Assembly: GCA_023263995.1 (NCBI GenBank)
Contig: JALQTQ010000004.1
Span: 1 to 41,254, forward strand
Direction: 5' to 3'
DNA from: Akkermansiaceae bacterium
GTDB taxonomy: Bacteria; Verrucomicrobiota; Verrucomicrobiia; Verrucomicrobiales; Akkermansiaceae
DNA length: 41,254 nt
Below are positions 10,153-20,132 of the stretch, in pieces (position 1 is the stretch's first letter; each line of letters opens with the position of its first letter). Under the pieces are notes generated by a model. It was not told the origin of the DNA. It saw only the letters and a program-made list of their open reading frames with translations, and made no database searches. Position numbers and translations under genes: made by a program.

Positions 10153-11142
10153 TTAAAGGTCAGCGTAGAAGGAGGGTGCGGAACCGAGGACTGGGTTGTC
10201 GGTCGCGTCGTTCACAATGATGAAACCACTGGGGAGTTCGACGGTGGCCGGATCAACGGCGGCACCACTGTCAAAGTTCGCCCAAGTTGCAAGACCATCG
10301 TCATAGTAGAACTTCTCGAATCCAGCGGCAACCGGAGTCCAGATCTGATCACCACCCGGCGCAAAGAAACCGCCGTTCAGGCCCGACTCATTGGACGCTC
10401 CAAAGAACGATGCCAAGGTGGCGCCGACAGGGTAAATTGAGCTGTAGTAATTGAAGCTACCAGAGCCAGTGAGAGCGAGGGAGGTCGCACCAAGCTTCAC
10501 CGAACCAGAAATCACGAGACTCTCGGTCTCGCCAGTGTCGACAACAATGAAACCATCGGTGTAGACGAGAGGCACGGTGCTTGCATCAACCGCAGCACCT
10601 GTTTCGAAATTGGCCCAAGTAGCGGTTCCGCTATCGTAGTAATACTTAACGAATCCTGCACCTTCGGGGACCCAGATCTGGTCACCACCTGGGGCGAAGA
10701 AACCTTCATCAAGACCAGCGGAATTGGCGGCTCCAAAGACCGAAGCAAGAGTTGCAGAAGGCCGGATTGAGAAAGTGTCCCCTCCAAAGAAATTGTCAGA
10801 GAGATCGTCCGCGAGGGTAACAGTGTCAGAGTTGTCGGCGGGAGTGAAGATCGTCACAGCACCGGCAGCATCGCCCGAGGTCACCTCGAAAATGTGAACA
10901 GCACCCGGAACAAGGCTAGCACCCAATCCGTCGGGAAGGGTCACGGTTGCCCCAACAACGTCAGCCGCTTCGCCGGAGGCAAGAGAGGCTTCGTGGAGGC
11001 GAAGGCCGACATAGTTGAAACCAGAAGTGAGAGCGAGAGTCTCATAACCAACCGGCTTGGACACTGATTCCTGGGCGGCGGCATTCCCGATCACCAGAGC
11101 GGTGAGACCGGCGGCAGCGGCTTTGGTAAGAGTAGTTTTCAT
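10153..11142 (-). CDS. TIGR02597-like verrucomicrobial secreted protein
   Basis: Signal peptide MKTTLTKAAAAGLTALVIGNAAAQ, then SVSKPVGYETLALTSGFNYVGLRLH. Repeated FFAPGGDQIWxPxxAGFxKxYYDxGxATWANF modules characteristic of this family. Start at 11142; ORF upstream to 11295 is probably leader. Confidence 0.78.
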   Translation of the reverse strand: MKTTLTKAAAAGLTALVIGNAAAQESVSKPVGYETLALTSGFNYVGLRLHEASLASGEAADVVGATVTLPDGLGASLVPGAVHIFEVTSGDAAGAVTIFTPADNSDTVTLADDLSDNFFGGDTFSIRPSATLASVFGAANSAGLDEGFFAPGGDQIWVPEGAGFVKYYYDSGTATWANFETGAAVDASTVPLVYTDGFIVVDTGETESLVISGSVKLGATSLALTGSGSFNYYSSIYPVGATLASFFGASNESGLNGGFFAPGGDQIWTPVAAGFEKFYYDDGLATWANFDSGAAVDPATVELPSGFIIVNDATDNPVLGSAPSFYADL

Positions 11143-11337
11143 TTTTGTTTTCGTTTTGTTTGGTGTTGAAGCCCCGCACGTGAATGCGGGTTTCCGCAGG
11201 CAATCCTCTTGCAAGCTACCGATTCTCCCCCATGGCGTCAATGACTTTCTGAGGAGTTTTTGGGGTTTTTCGATTTGTTTCATTTTCCCTAACAAAAACC
11301 GTCCAAAGCCCCTAGATTTCGGCGAATTCGAGACGGC

Positions 11338-12252
11338 TCACCATGAAGAAAGAGTTCGAAAATCCTCGAGGCGTCTCAAAAAACCATCTTTTTTGGCCTT
11401 CTCGAGTGATTTTGTGGAAAAATCTTCGCAGGTGAAGGAAGCGAGGATGGATCCTGCCACAACTGCTTCCTTCAGCTGCCCGAAGTCCGGATTGACCGCC
11501 CGCCGATCTGCCAGAAATCCGGTCAAACCGCCGAGAAAAGTATCGCCCGCTCCGGTGGGGTCGGCGATCTCGCGCAGGGGCCAGGCCCCGCAACGAAAGA
11601 AAGAGCCATCGGGGCCAAAGAGGAGGGCTCCGAATTCCCCGAGTTTGACCACCACATAGCGGGGCCCCTTGGACTGAAGGATCTCACCGCATCGTACGAG
11701 ATTATTAGTATTTGCGAACTCCCGGGCCTCGCCCTCGTTGATGACGAGCAGGTCGATTTTCCGGAGGACCTCGTGGAGTTCCTCATTAGCCACGGTGATC
11801 CAGAGATCCATTGTGTCAGCGACCACGAAGCGTTCGGCGGCGGTGCATTGGGAAAGCATTTGCAGTTGATTCAGGGGTGCCATGTTGGCGAGGACGATGA
11901 AAGGCGCATCGGCGTGTTCTTCGGGCACCGAGACTTGCCAATGCTCAAGAACATTGATCGCGACATTGTGGGTCGTGCGATCATTCATGTTTTCATGGTA
12001 TTCCCCGGTCCAGGTGAACGAGGGTTGGTCGGAGCGCTCCAGGCCGGAAAGTTGCACTCCTTCCCCTTCCAGCATATCGAGGTGCTCGGCGGGGAAATCG
12101 TGACCGATGATCCCAACCAGATGAACCGGGCTGGCGAGTTTGGCAGCGGCCAAGGAGGCGTAGCTGGCCGATCCCCCGAGGAGGCCCTTTCCTTCAGCCG
12201 TCGGGGTTTTGACATTATCAATGGCGACTGAGCCGCCGACGAGTATTTTCAT
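11338..12252 (-). CDS. PfkB-family carbohydrate kinase
   Basis: N-terminal [17 protein letters not shown]...GGSASYASLAAAKL and C-terminal PfkB signature DPTGAGDTFLGGLTGFLA. ATG at 12252 overlaps the upstream stop (ATGA). Confidence 0.9.
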   Translation of the reverse strand: MKILVGGSVAIDNVKTPTAEGKGLLGGSASYASLAAAKLASPVHLVGIIGHDFPAEHLDMLEGEGVQLSGLERSDQPSFTWTGEYHENMNDRTTHNVAINVLEHWQVSVPEEHADAPFIVLANMAPLNQLQMLSQCTAAERFVVADTMDLWITVANEELHEVLRKIDLLVINEGEAREFANTNNLVRCGEILQSKGPRYVVVKLGEFGALLFGPDGSFFRCGAWPLREIADPTGAGDTFLGGLTGFLADRRAVNPDFGQLKEAVVAGSILASFTCEDFSTKSLEKAKKDGFLRRLEDFRTLSSW

Positions 12253-12881
12253 GGTTGGTATTGGGTGATTTCGAGAGTTGCCTGTTCGGGGTTTTCTGCT
12301 GTCAGGAGATGGGAAACGATCACGAACCGGCGAGCCCCGGCAGCCCACACATGGCCGAGGTTTCCGGGTTTGATGCCCCCGATGCAAAAGGCTGGAATGC
12401 GGGATCCTACTTCTTTTTCCATCGTGGCAATCTCTCCGAGCCCGATGGCGGGACGGCCTTCCTTGGTCGGGGTTGGGTAAAGAGGACCGAACCCAATGTA
12501 GTCCGCCCCCTCGGCGAGAGCTTGGCGGGCTTGGGAGAGGGAATGAGTTGAGCGCCCGATGACCGTCCCGGCAGGCAGGACCCGTCGGGCCTCATCCAGC
12601 GAGCCATCATCCTGCCCCAAATGGAGCCCGTGCGCCCCGGTTTGAAGAGCAAGCTCAAGGTGATCATTGATCACGAAAGGGACCGCAAATTCGTTGCAGA
12701 GAGCTCTGAGTTCCTGTCCCAGTTCGACAAGCGTGGAAGGGGGATGCCCTTTGGCTCGAAGCTGGAGAATGCCGGCTCCTCCCTTCAAGAGCTGACGGGA
12801 AACCCGCAAGGCGTTATCCCCCGAGAGGTATCCAAGATCACAAATGGCGTAGAGCCGGGCCTTTTGAAGTGCCTCCTTCAC
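12249..12881 (-). CDS. thiE: Thiamine phosphate synthase
   Basis: [10 protein letters not shown]...LQLRAKG...[24 protein letters not shown]...[36 protein letters not shown] at 12881 overlaps the accC stop (GTGA); the ORF extends to 12917. Confidence 0.9.
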   Translation of the reverse strand: MKEALQKARLYAICDLGYLSGDNALRVSRQLLKGGAGILQLRAKGHPPSTLVELGQELRALCNEFAVPFVINDHLELALQTGAHGLHLGQDDGSLDEARRVLPAGTVIGRSTHSLSQARQALAEGADYIGFGPLYPTPTKEGRPAIGLGEIATMEKEVGSRIPAFCIGGIKPGNLGHVWAAGARRFVIVSHLLTAENPEQATLEITQYQP

Positions 12882-14236
12882 CCGAGCTCTTTTTCCTCGA
12901 GAAACTTGGCGACCCATCCGATGTCGTATTTCCCAGCGATGAAATCGGGATGATCGATGATTTCCTGCTGGAAGGGAATTGTGGTTTTAATGCCCCGAAT
13001 GGTGAACTCCGAAAGCGCCCGCTTCATCCGGGCAATCGCAACCTCCCGGCTGGAGGCGGTGACGATGAGCTTGGCGATCATGGAGTCATAATAGGGGGGG
13101 ACGGTGTATCCAGAGTAGACGTGGGTGTCCACCCGGACGCCTTTGCCGCCGGCCGCATACCAAAGATCAATTGTTCCCGGGCTGGGCGCAAAATTTCGAT
13201 AGGGATCTTCGGCATTGATTCGACACTCGATGGAATGCCCGCGCGGCTCGACTCCGACGACATGTTCCGAGACAGGTTCGCCAGCCGCGATACGGATCTG
13301 CTCCTTGATCAGCTCGCAACCCATCACCTCCTCGGTCACCGGGTGCTCCACCTGGATCCGGGTGTTCATTTCCATGAAATAGAAATCGGTGGCATCGGCG
13401 TTGACGAGATACTCGATGGTCCCGGCGTTGCGGTAGCCAATGGCCTTGATCAAGCGGACCGAGGCCTCTCCCATCTTTTCTCGGAGCTCCGCGGAAATGA
13501 GCGGACTGGGGCATTCTTCAATGATTTTCTGGTTGCGACGTTGCATCGAGCAGTCCCGTTCCCCGAGATGGAGGTAGTTCCCGTGGTCGTCGGCGAGGAT
13601 TTGAAATTCAATGTGGTGGGGATTGAGGACAAGCTTTTCGATGTAGCACTCTCCATTGTTGAAGCAGGCTTCGGCTTCTTTAGAGGCGGCCTGAAACTGC
13701 GACTTGAATTCGCCCTCATTCATCGCGGGGCGCATCCCCCGCCCCCCGCCCCCCGCCGTGGCCTTGATCATCACCGGAAACCCGATTTTTCGGGCGATTT
13801 CAAAACCCTCCTCGACGTCAGTCACAAGCCCGTCGGAGCCTGGAGTGACCGGCACCCCGTTAGCGGTGGCGGTAGCCCGGGCCGTGTTCTTGTCCCCCAT
13901 CATTCGGATCACCTCGGCCGAGGGTCCAATGAACTTGATGTTGCAGCTCTCGCAAATCTCGGCAAAACGGGCGTTTTCGGAAAGAAATCCGTAACCAGGG
14001 TGAATGGCATCAGCTCCGGTGATCTCGGCCGCCGCGATAATACGATCGGGCTTAAGATAGCTTTCCTTGCTGGGACCAGGTCCGATGCAAACCGAGTCGT
14101 CGGCCAACTGGACGTGCATTGAGTCGACATCCGCTTCGGAATAGACAGCTACCGATTCGACACCGAGTTCCCGGCAGGCTCGGATGATACGGAGGGCGAT
14201 TTCGCCACGATTGGCGACGAGGACGCGCGAAAACAT
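12878..14236 (-). CDS. accC: Acetyl-CoA carboxylase biotin carboxylase subunit
   Basis: [62 protein letters not shown]: textbook AccC. Confidence 0.97.
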   Translation of the reverse strand: MFSRVLVANRGEIALRIIRACRELGVESVAVYSEADVDSMHVQLADDSVCIGPGPSKESYLKPDRIIAAAEITGADAIHPGYGFLSENARFAEICESCNIKFIGPSAEVIRMMGDKNTARATATANGVPVTPGSDGLVTDVEEGFEIARKIGFPVMIKATAGGGGRGMRPAMNEGEFKSQFQAASKEAEACFNNGECYIEKLVLNPHHIEFQILADDHGNYLHLGERDCSMQRRNQKIIEECPSPLISAELREKMGEASVRLIKAIGYRNAGTIEYLVNADATDFYFMEMNTRIQVEHPVTEEVMGCELIKEQIRIAAGEPVSEHVVGVEPRGHSIECRINAEDPYRNFAPSPGTIDLWYAAGGKGVRVDTHVYSGYTVPPYYDSMIAKLIVTASSREVAIARMKRALSEFTIRGIKTTIPFQQEIIDHPDFIAGKYDIGWVAKFLEEKELG

Positions 14237-14251
14237 AATGATTGGAAGGAA

Positions 14252-14728
14252 TTACTTCACCCGGAAAAGGGCATCACCGAATTGCACCGGAGTCCCGTCA
14301 TCGACGCAAATCTGAGTGATTGTTCCCGATTTCTCGGCCTTGATCTCGTTCATGACCTTCATCGCTTCGATGATGCAGAGGGTCTGACCCTCGCTCACCG
14401 TGTCACCCACATTGACGAAATCGGGCTCCTCGGGCGAAGGCTTTCGATAAAAGGTCCCCACCATGGGCGAGGTGATTTCCTCTCCAGCCGCCACCGGAGC
14501 AGTGGACTCGGTTGCCGGGGCAGAGACGACCACTGGTGCCGGAGCAATCGCTGGAGCCGGGGCCGCAACCGCATTGCCCGAAGGCAGCGACCCGAGAATC
14601 CGCTGAAGATCATCAAAGTCGCTTCCTTTTTTGAGCTTCAGTTTGAATTCATCCTTTTCGAATTGGAATTGCGACAAGCCATGCTCGTCCATCAATTTCA
14701 TGATTTTGCGAATTTCAGCGAGGTCCAC
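14252..14728 (-). CDS. accB: Acetyl-CoA carboxylase biotin carboxyl carrier protein
   Basis: Biotinylation motif CIIEAMKVMNEI, Pro/Ala linker, N-terminus (V/M)DLAEIRKIMKLMDEHGLSQFQFEKDEFKL. GTG at 14728 chosen; the ORF extends to 14845. Confidence 0.93.
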   Translation of the reverse strand: MDLAEIRKIMKLMDEHGLSQFQFEKDEFKLKLKKGSDFDDLQRILGSLPSGNAVAAPAPAIAPAPVVVSAPATESTAPVAAGEEITSPMVGTFYRKPSPEEPDFVNVGDTVSEGQTLCIIEAMKVMNEIKAEKSGTITQICVDDGTPVQFGDALFRVK

Positions 14729-14948
14729 GGAGGTCGTTTCGAGGTTAATTGAGCGAGGCTCTCGGGCGGAGTATGACGAATTCGCAAGGATGGGCAACCC
14801 CGAAGGTGCGCGGGAATGGCGGACGGGAATCGTCTCCTCCTGCATTCGGACTTTGCAAGAGGCCCATTTTCCGACAGTTTCTTGGGTCCCGATCAGTCAA
14901 AGCTGGGTTCCTCACCCCCTCAAAACCCCAAACCTCCCGCCGCATCAC

Positions 14949-16732
14949 GTGCTCGAACTGAAAGACGTCTGCTTTACCATCCCAAAAGATGGTGAACCCC
15001 TCAATCTCGTCGACCGCGCCAGCTTGAAAATCCCCCGGGGTCATTTCATGGCCATCGTTGGTCCCTCCGGTTGCGGAAAAACCACCCTACTGAAGACCAT
15101 TGCGGGCCTCAATCCGGAGTCCGACGGCTCGCTTTGGTGGAACGGTCGCAATCTTTCGGAAGACGGTGACCTCGAACCCCACGAAATCGGATACGTCCCA
15201 CAGTTTTCAATCGCTTACGATCAACTGACAGTCGATGAGTCGATCGAGGCTGCCACTCGTTTGCGGGTCAAAACGCGGGGGGCCCGGGAGCTCGACGAGC
15301 GCATCGACAAGGTTCTGGAGGAAACCGGCCTTGCCGCCATCGCCGACCGACCGGTCAGCGTGCTCTCGGGCGGTCAGAAACGTCGTCTTGGCCTTGCCAT
15401 GGAACTGGTCTCACATCCCAAACTGCTCCTCTGCGACGAGGTCACCAGCGGACTGGATCCCCGGTCGGAGCGTGAGATCGTCAATCTCTTGCACGACATT
15501 TCCCGCCGGGAGGGTCGCATTGTCCTCTCGGTGACCCACTCGCTGGCCCACCTGGAACTCTACGACTCCATCCTGGTCCTGCATGAAGGGCGAGTGGCTT
15601 ACCACGGCACCCCGGAGCAACTGACCCACTACTTTTCGGTGGATCATATCGAATTGGTCTACCCCCAGCTGGCCAAACAAGCGTCCGAAAAATGGCGTGT
15701 TTCATGGCTGAAACACTGCCAAGACTACTACCAGAAGCTGGAGCGCAATCGCGAGAATCTCATTCAACAAGGACTCCTCGAAGTCCCCCCGCTGGAAGCC
15801 GGGGAAGAGACCGAGCTCGGGGAAAGCGAGACCGGGGAAAAAGACGTCCGCAAACGACGACCTGTCAATGAAGTGTGTGCTCCCGGGCTTTTCAGTCAGT
15901 TCAATACCCTGCTGGGCCGGCGTCTCCGTATTTTTTTCCGCGACCGCGGGCAGGTGTTCCTGCAACTCGCCATCCTGATCTGCTTTCCTATTCTCGTGGT
16001 CCTCTTTTCGCCGAGGGCCAACGAAAACATGCGGAAGTTCACCGACAACGCGGGAGCATCGGCGCAGCAACGATACGAGGAACAAGCCGGAGTCCAAGCT
16101 GACCGGCTCAAGGTTGGCTCGGCCGTCTCAGGCATTATCATGTTTCAGGTGGTTCTTCTCTCCCTGATGGGCTCCAACAACGCGGCCCGGGAAATCGCCG
16201 GCGAGCGACAGATCCTAGAAAAGGAAAAATTCGGAGGCCTCAGTCCGATCGCCTATCTCATGAGCAAGGTGGTCTTTCTCTCAGGTCTCATCCTTGTGCA
16301 GTCCCTTTGGATGGCGGGCTTTGTCGAGCTCTTTTGGTCCTTCAAGGGCCAATTCGCCCAGCACGCCACCTTTCTTGTCTTGGTCAATGCGGCCATGACC
16401 GCGATCTGCCTCGGAATTTCCAGCCTCATGCGACCGCCGAAAAGGCCTCGCTGCTCTCGGTCTACCTCGTTGGTTTCCAACTCCCCCTCTCCGGTGCGGT
16501 ACTTGCCCTGCCGGAAAAAATCGAGCCGCTCACCCGCCCCTTCATCTCAGCCTACTGGGCCTGGTCAGGGAGTGTCGATTCTCTGTCGGGGGACTACCGC
16601 TCAGCCCTCACCAGCATCAGCGAGACCCAGCTTTCCGCGCTCAACATCTGCTTTTTTGTTCTCCTGATTCATATTACCGTCGGTCTCGCGGCGGCTTGGG
16701 TCGGCACCAGCCGCCCACAATGGGAACACTAG
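14949..16732 (+). CDS. ABCG-like ABC transporter (ATPase fused to ABC-2 permease) with an apparent 1-nt frameshift near 16431
   Basis: Walker A GPSGCGKTT, signature LSGGQKRRLGLAME, Walker B LLLCDEVTSGLDP, then ABC-2 permease helices. Membrane-domain homology continues in another frame (EKASLLSVYLVGFQLPLSGAVLALPEKIEPL...) to the stop at 16732. GTG at 14949 inferred; the uninterrupted ORF ends at 16667 in low-quality sequence. Confidence 0.8.
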
Positions 16733-16772
16733 TCATTCTTCAGTATCTCAACCCAACTACCTCTCACGCATC

Positions 16773-17168
16773 ATGCCCCGTCGCGCTAGCTCCGGCGTCA
16801 ATCTCCAAGCCATCCTGATCGGGATCGGTATTCTCGCTCTCCTCCTCGGAGGCGGCTACTTTATCCTCAACAGTAAATCCTCGGCTTTCGACGCCCCCGA
16901 TCTCAACATCGAGGAGGCCCTGGCCAACAGCCGGAGCCTTTCGGGCAACCGATACCAAACCACCGGCAAACTCATTGACCGACGCATCGAGCCTCAGGGC
17001 CAGTTGGTCGTCATCCAAATGGGTGAACAGTCGAACCCAAAACACCTCCCGATCATCATTCCGCCTGACTTCAAGGGCGGCAATCTCAACCTCCAAGCCG
17101 AATACACTTTCCTGATTGAGTTCAACACCAAGGGAGTGGCGGTTGCCATGGACGTTAAACAGCTCTAG
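16773..17168 (+). CDS. Hypothetical single-TM envelope protein
   Basis: 131-aa ORF with N-terminal TM (LQAILIGIGILALLLGGGYFIL) and soluble C-terminal domain; lies between same-strand genes with short gaps. Confidence 0.7.
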   Translation: MPRRASSGVNLQAILIGIGILALLLGGGYFILNSKSSAFDAPDLNIEEALANSRSLSGNRYQTTGKLIDRRIEPQGQLVVIQMGEQSNPKHLPIIIPPDFKGGNLNLQAEYTFLIEFNTKGVAVAMDVKQL

Positions 17169-17198
17169 CTTACGGGCGTTAGTCCGAATCAAAATGTC

Positions 17199-19076
17199 AT
17201 GAAAAAGTCCTTCCTTTCCCTTTCCTTGGTCCTCCCCTTGGCAGGACAGGTCTACACCCCGCCCGCGCCCAGCAACAATCCTTCGTCCGGGACCCCAACC
17301 GACACCGTGGTGCGCTCGAAGCCCGGCCAACCTGCGGCCGGCAACAACGCCAACGGAGGTCTCCTTGGAAACGAAATCGGATTCTTCGATCCCACCAACG
17401 ACACCATCACTTGGAACGGTAAGACTTGGGCCGCCAGCAACAACCGCCTCGTCCAGGCCCGCTTCGAGAAGTACCTGAACGAACCGGAAAACATGACCGT
17501 CGCAGCTGAGCTTTACCGCGCGACAATCGATGAAATCCTCGAAACCCTCTCGCCCCATCGCGACGAGGGCCCGGACTTTCTCGACGCGGTGGCCATGCTC
17601 CCGAAGGCTGCCGAATACCCGGGAGATGCCAAGCTCTGTGACTCACTCAGCAACGCGATCTACACCGCCATCCTCTCTCGCAAGGCCGACACCCGAGCCA
17701 AGGACCTGATGAAGCGGCTGGAAGAGGAAAAGCAGCGCAACATCCTCGACGCCGACTGGAAGGCCCGGACCGAAACCGACCCCAATGCCGGACGTACCCG
17801 CCAGACAGGCGAGAATGCCGAAGCCGCCAATGAGCCAGCCCGTGAACAGGGGCGTGGGGCCCAATCACTGCGCTATGCCGAACACCTCCGTCGGATCGCC
17901 GAAATCGAGGCCACCAAAAAAGCCTCGGAATTGGAACAAAAGGTGAAGAACGAACTTGCCAAGGTGCAATACCAAGCGCTCATGGTGCAATTCTTTGCCC
18001 AACGCCGATTCAAGCACGTCATCATGGCCTCCCGCTTTTACAACCAGATTTGGAAGGAAGGCGACGGCACCCTGTATATTGACAAGGACTCGGACATCAA
18101 CAAGGTCTTCAGTGAAAGCCTCGGGGTTAGCCCCACCGTCTCCACCCTTGATTCGCTTGCCAATGAGGCCATCCGGGACGTCAACAAGGGCGTCGAGGTT
18201 TTCGAATTCCTGGTTGAACGCGGCGAGCTGGAATCGGCTTCCAAGCGCTTGGCCGAAGCCTACGTCGTCGGTGAATTCATGCCTTCCATCAATACCCTTC
18301 CTCGGGAGAAGAAGCGTAAGGTCCTCGAGTTCGTCCGCGGGTCTAATGTTCTCCTCAATGCGATCGATGCCAAAGACTACGCCAAGGCCATTGAGCAGAT
18401 CGATCAGCTGAAGGGCACCGCCAAGGACTTTGACGCCACCAAGGCCGAAGCAGCCGTGGCCACCTTCACTCGCGCCAGCGACATGCACATCATGTCCGCC
18501 AAAAATGCCCTGATCGGAAAGGACACCGAAAAGGCCCAAGAGGAAATCCGCCTCGCCATGGAAATCTGGCCGCAGAACCCCAAGCTCGCCGAGTTCGACC
18601 GCCTCGTGAATGCCGGCGGCACCATGATCAAGCTCCGCAACGACTTCGACCGTCTCTTTGCCGAACAAAACTATCGCGAGGTCTTTCGCCGCCGCTTCGA
18701 ATTCGGACCCGCGATTGATGGCGACGCCGACCGGACCGCGAAATTCCGCCAGATCATGGAGAATATCGCCGCCATCGAAACCGCAGTCAAAGGAGCCGAA
18801 AAGATGGCCAACATAGGGCAGAATTACGCTGCTTGGGAAGAACTCTCGGTAGTGCACGAGCGCTTTCCAGACGACCCCAACCTGAATCAGTTCATGACCA
18901 CTTTGGCTCCAAAGGTTGCCGACTTCACGATCGCCCTCGAAAAGGGCAAAATGCACGAAGAGCGCGGGAATGTCGGCTCAGCTCTCTCGTGGTATTACAA
19001 AGCCAAACACCTCCATCCGCTCAGCGAAAAAGCAGAGACAGGTATCCAACGGCTGGTGCAGTCTGCCTTGCAATGA
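17199..19076 (+). CDS. Hypothetical secreted helical/TPR-like protein
   Basis: 625-aa ORF; signal peptide MKKSFLSLSLVLPLAGQ, Pro/Asn-rich linker, then long alpha-helical sequence with TPR-like C-terminus (ERGNVGSALSWYYKAKHLHPLSEKAETGIQRL). Confidence 0.8.
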   Translation: MKKSFLSLSLVLPLAGQVYTPPAPSNNPSSGTPTDTVVRSKPGQPAAGNNANGGLLGNEIGFFDPTNDTITWNGKTWAASNNRLVQARFEKYLNEPENMTVAAELYRATIDEILETLSPHRDEGPDFLDAVAMLPKAAEYPGDAKLCDSLSNAIYTAILSRKADTRAKDLMKRLEEEKQRNILDADWKARTETDPNAGRTRQTGENAEAANEPAREQGRGAQSLRYAEHLRRIAEIEATKKASELEQKVKNELAKVQYQALMVQFFAQRRFKHVIMASRFYNQIWKEGDGTLYIDKDSDINKVFSESLGVSPTVSTLDSLANEAIRDVNKGVEVFEFLVERGELESASKRLAEAYVVGEFMPSINTLPREKKRKVLEFVRGSNVLLNAIDAKDYAKAIEQIDQLKGTAKDFDATKAEAAVATFTRASDMHIMSAKNALIGKDTEKAQEEIRLAMEIWPQNPKLAEFDRLVNAGGTMIKLRNDFDRLFAEQNYREVFRRRFEFGPAIDGDADRTAKFRQIMENIAAIETAVKGAEKMANIGQNYAAWEELSVVHERFPDDPNLNQFMTTLAPKVADFTIALEKGKMHEERGNVGSALSWYYKAKHLHPLSEKAETGIQRLVQSALQ

Positions 19077-19102
19077 CCGGAACAAGCCCCTTGCCGATCT
19101 CC

Positions 19103-19135
19103 AAAGCATCTTTCCTCGGGGAAAGGTGCTTTTTT
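19103..19135 (+). terminator. Rho-independent terminator downstream of the 17199-19076 gene
   Basis: 13-bp stem with one G-T pair, AAAGCATCTTTCC-TCGG-GGAAAGGTGCTTT, followed by a T-run ending at 19135. Confidence 0.85.
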
Positions 19136-19428
19136 CAAGCCCCAAGACGAAGGAGTAAATCAAAGGAATAAATCCCAGTGCTGTGACCGTCACCCCAAAA
19201 AAAACGCATGGCATAGCCACCCACCACTTCGTGACGGACCAGTTGGAAACTTTTCGGACCATGCGCCACAGAGGGGACAACAACCTTCCCGGTCACGTCC
19301 GGTTCACCCGCGCAAGCGGCACAAGGACAGGCTCGGCGGAGTTGCTCAAAGTTCAGGTAGCTCTCCCGACCATCCGACCAGGCCAAGGCCACCTCGTTTC
19401 CCATCACCGCGAAGTTTGCAAGTTTCAT
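19135..19428 (-). CDS. DUF971 domain-containing protein
   Basis: WSDGRESYLNFEQLRRACPCAACAGE...GGYAMRFFWGDGHSTGIYSFDLL matches the DUF971 / gamma-butyrobetaine hydroxylase-like N-terminal pattern. Confidence 0.88.
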   Translation of the reverse strand: MKLANFAVMGNEVALAWSDGRESYLNFEQLRRACPCAACAGEPDVTGKVVVPSVAHGPKSFQLVRHEVVGGYAMRFFWGDGHSTGIYSFDLLLRLGA

Positions 19429-20132
19429 GGCATTTCTTGTTTGAGCCGGGGACCGAAGATGGCCGACCCCACTCGCACGATGGTCGCCCCCTCCTCGATC
19501 GCCACTTCGTAGTCACTGCTCATTCCCATGCTGATTTCCGGAAAAGATTGGCCCGCCCTTCCTTCCAACTCCTCCTGCAATTCGCGCACCCTCGCAAACC
19601 AGGGCCGCGCCTCCTCTGCGCTCTTCACCCGAGGCGGGATGCACATCAAACCCTGCAAATTCAAGCAGCCAGACGACAGAATCTCGTCGAGACCCTCCCG
19701 AAGCTCATCAGGCGCAAAGCCATGTTTGCTCTCCTCTTCGCCGATGTTGACCTCGAGAAAAACTTTGGGTCTTATTCCCAGCTCCCCGGCCACCCGATCC
19801 GCAAAGCGGACCAGCTTGAGCGAGGACAAACTCTGCACCACCTGGAAGAGAGAGAGGACTCGCCGCACCTTGTTGCGCTGCAGGGTCCCGATAAAATGCC
19901 ACTCGAGATCATCGGGAAGGCGTGGGATCTTCTCCTCCCCTTCCTGCAAACGATTCTCACCAAAAAGGAGCTGACCTGCTTGAACCGCTTCCCCGACCAC
20001 ATCGGCGGGCCAGGTTTTGGAAACCACGAGAAGCTGGACCTCCCGGCCAACCCGCGCAGCAGCCTCGGCGACGTTCCTCCGAACAATCGCCAAATTGGCA
20101 GAAACCACGCTCATCGCTCGCGGCTCACTCAT
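19425..20132 (-). CDS. YggS-family pyridoxal-phosphate-dependent (PLP homeostasis) protein
   Basis: LLVVSKTWPADVV, LLFGENRLQEGEEKI, WHFIGTLQRNKVR, SMGMSSDYEVAIEEGATIVRVGSAIFG: diagnostic YggS/PLPBP motifs. Confidence 0.95.
   Translation of the reverse strand: MSEPRAMSVVSANLAIVRRNVAEAAARVGREVQLLVVSKTWPADVVGEAVQAGQLLFGENRLQEGEEKIPRLPDDLEWHFIGTLQRNKVRRVLSLFQVVQSLSSLKLVRFADRVAGELGIRPKVFLEVNIGEEESKHGFAPDELREGLDEILSSGCLNLQGLMCIPPRVKSAEEARPWFARVRELQEELEGRAGQSFPEISMGMSSDYEVAIEEGATIVRVGSAIFGPRLKQEMP

Noticed and set aside
12869-14122. 417-aa plus-strand ORF opposite accC
   Set aside because: Antisense shadow ORF of a high-GC coding gene; no family motifs, accC is unambiguous.
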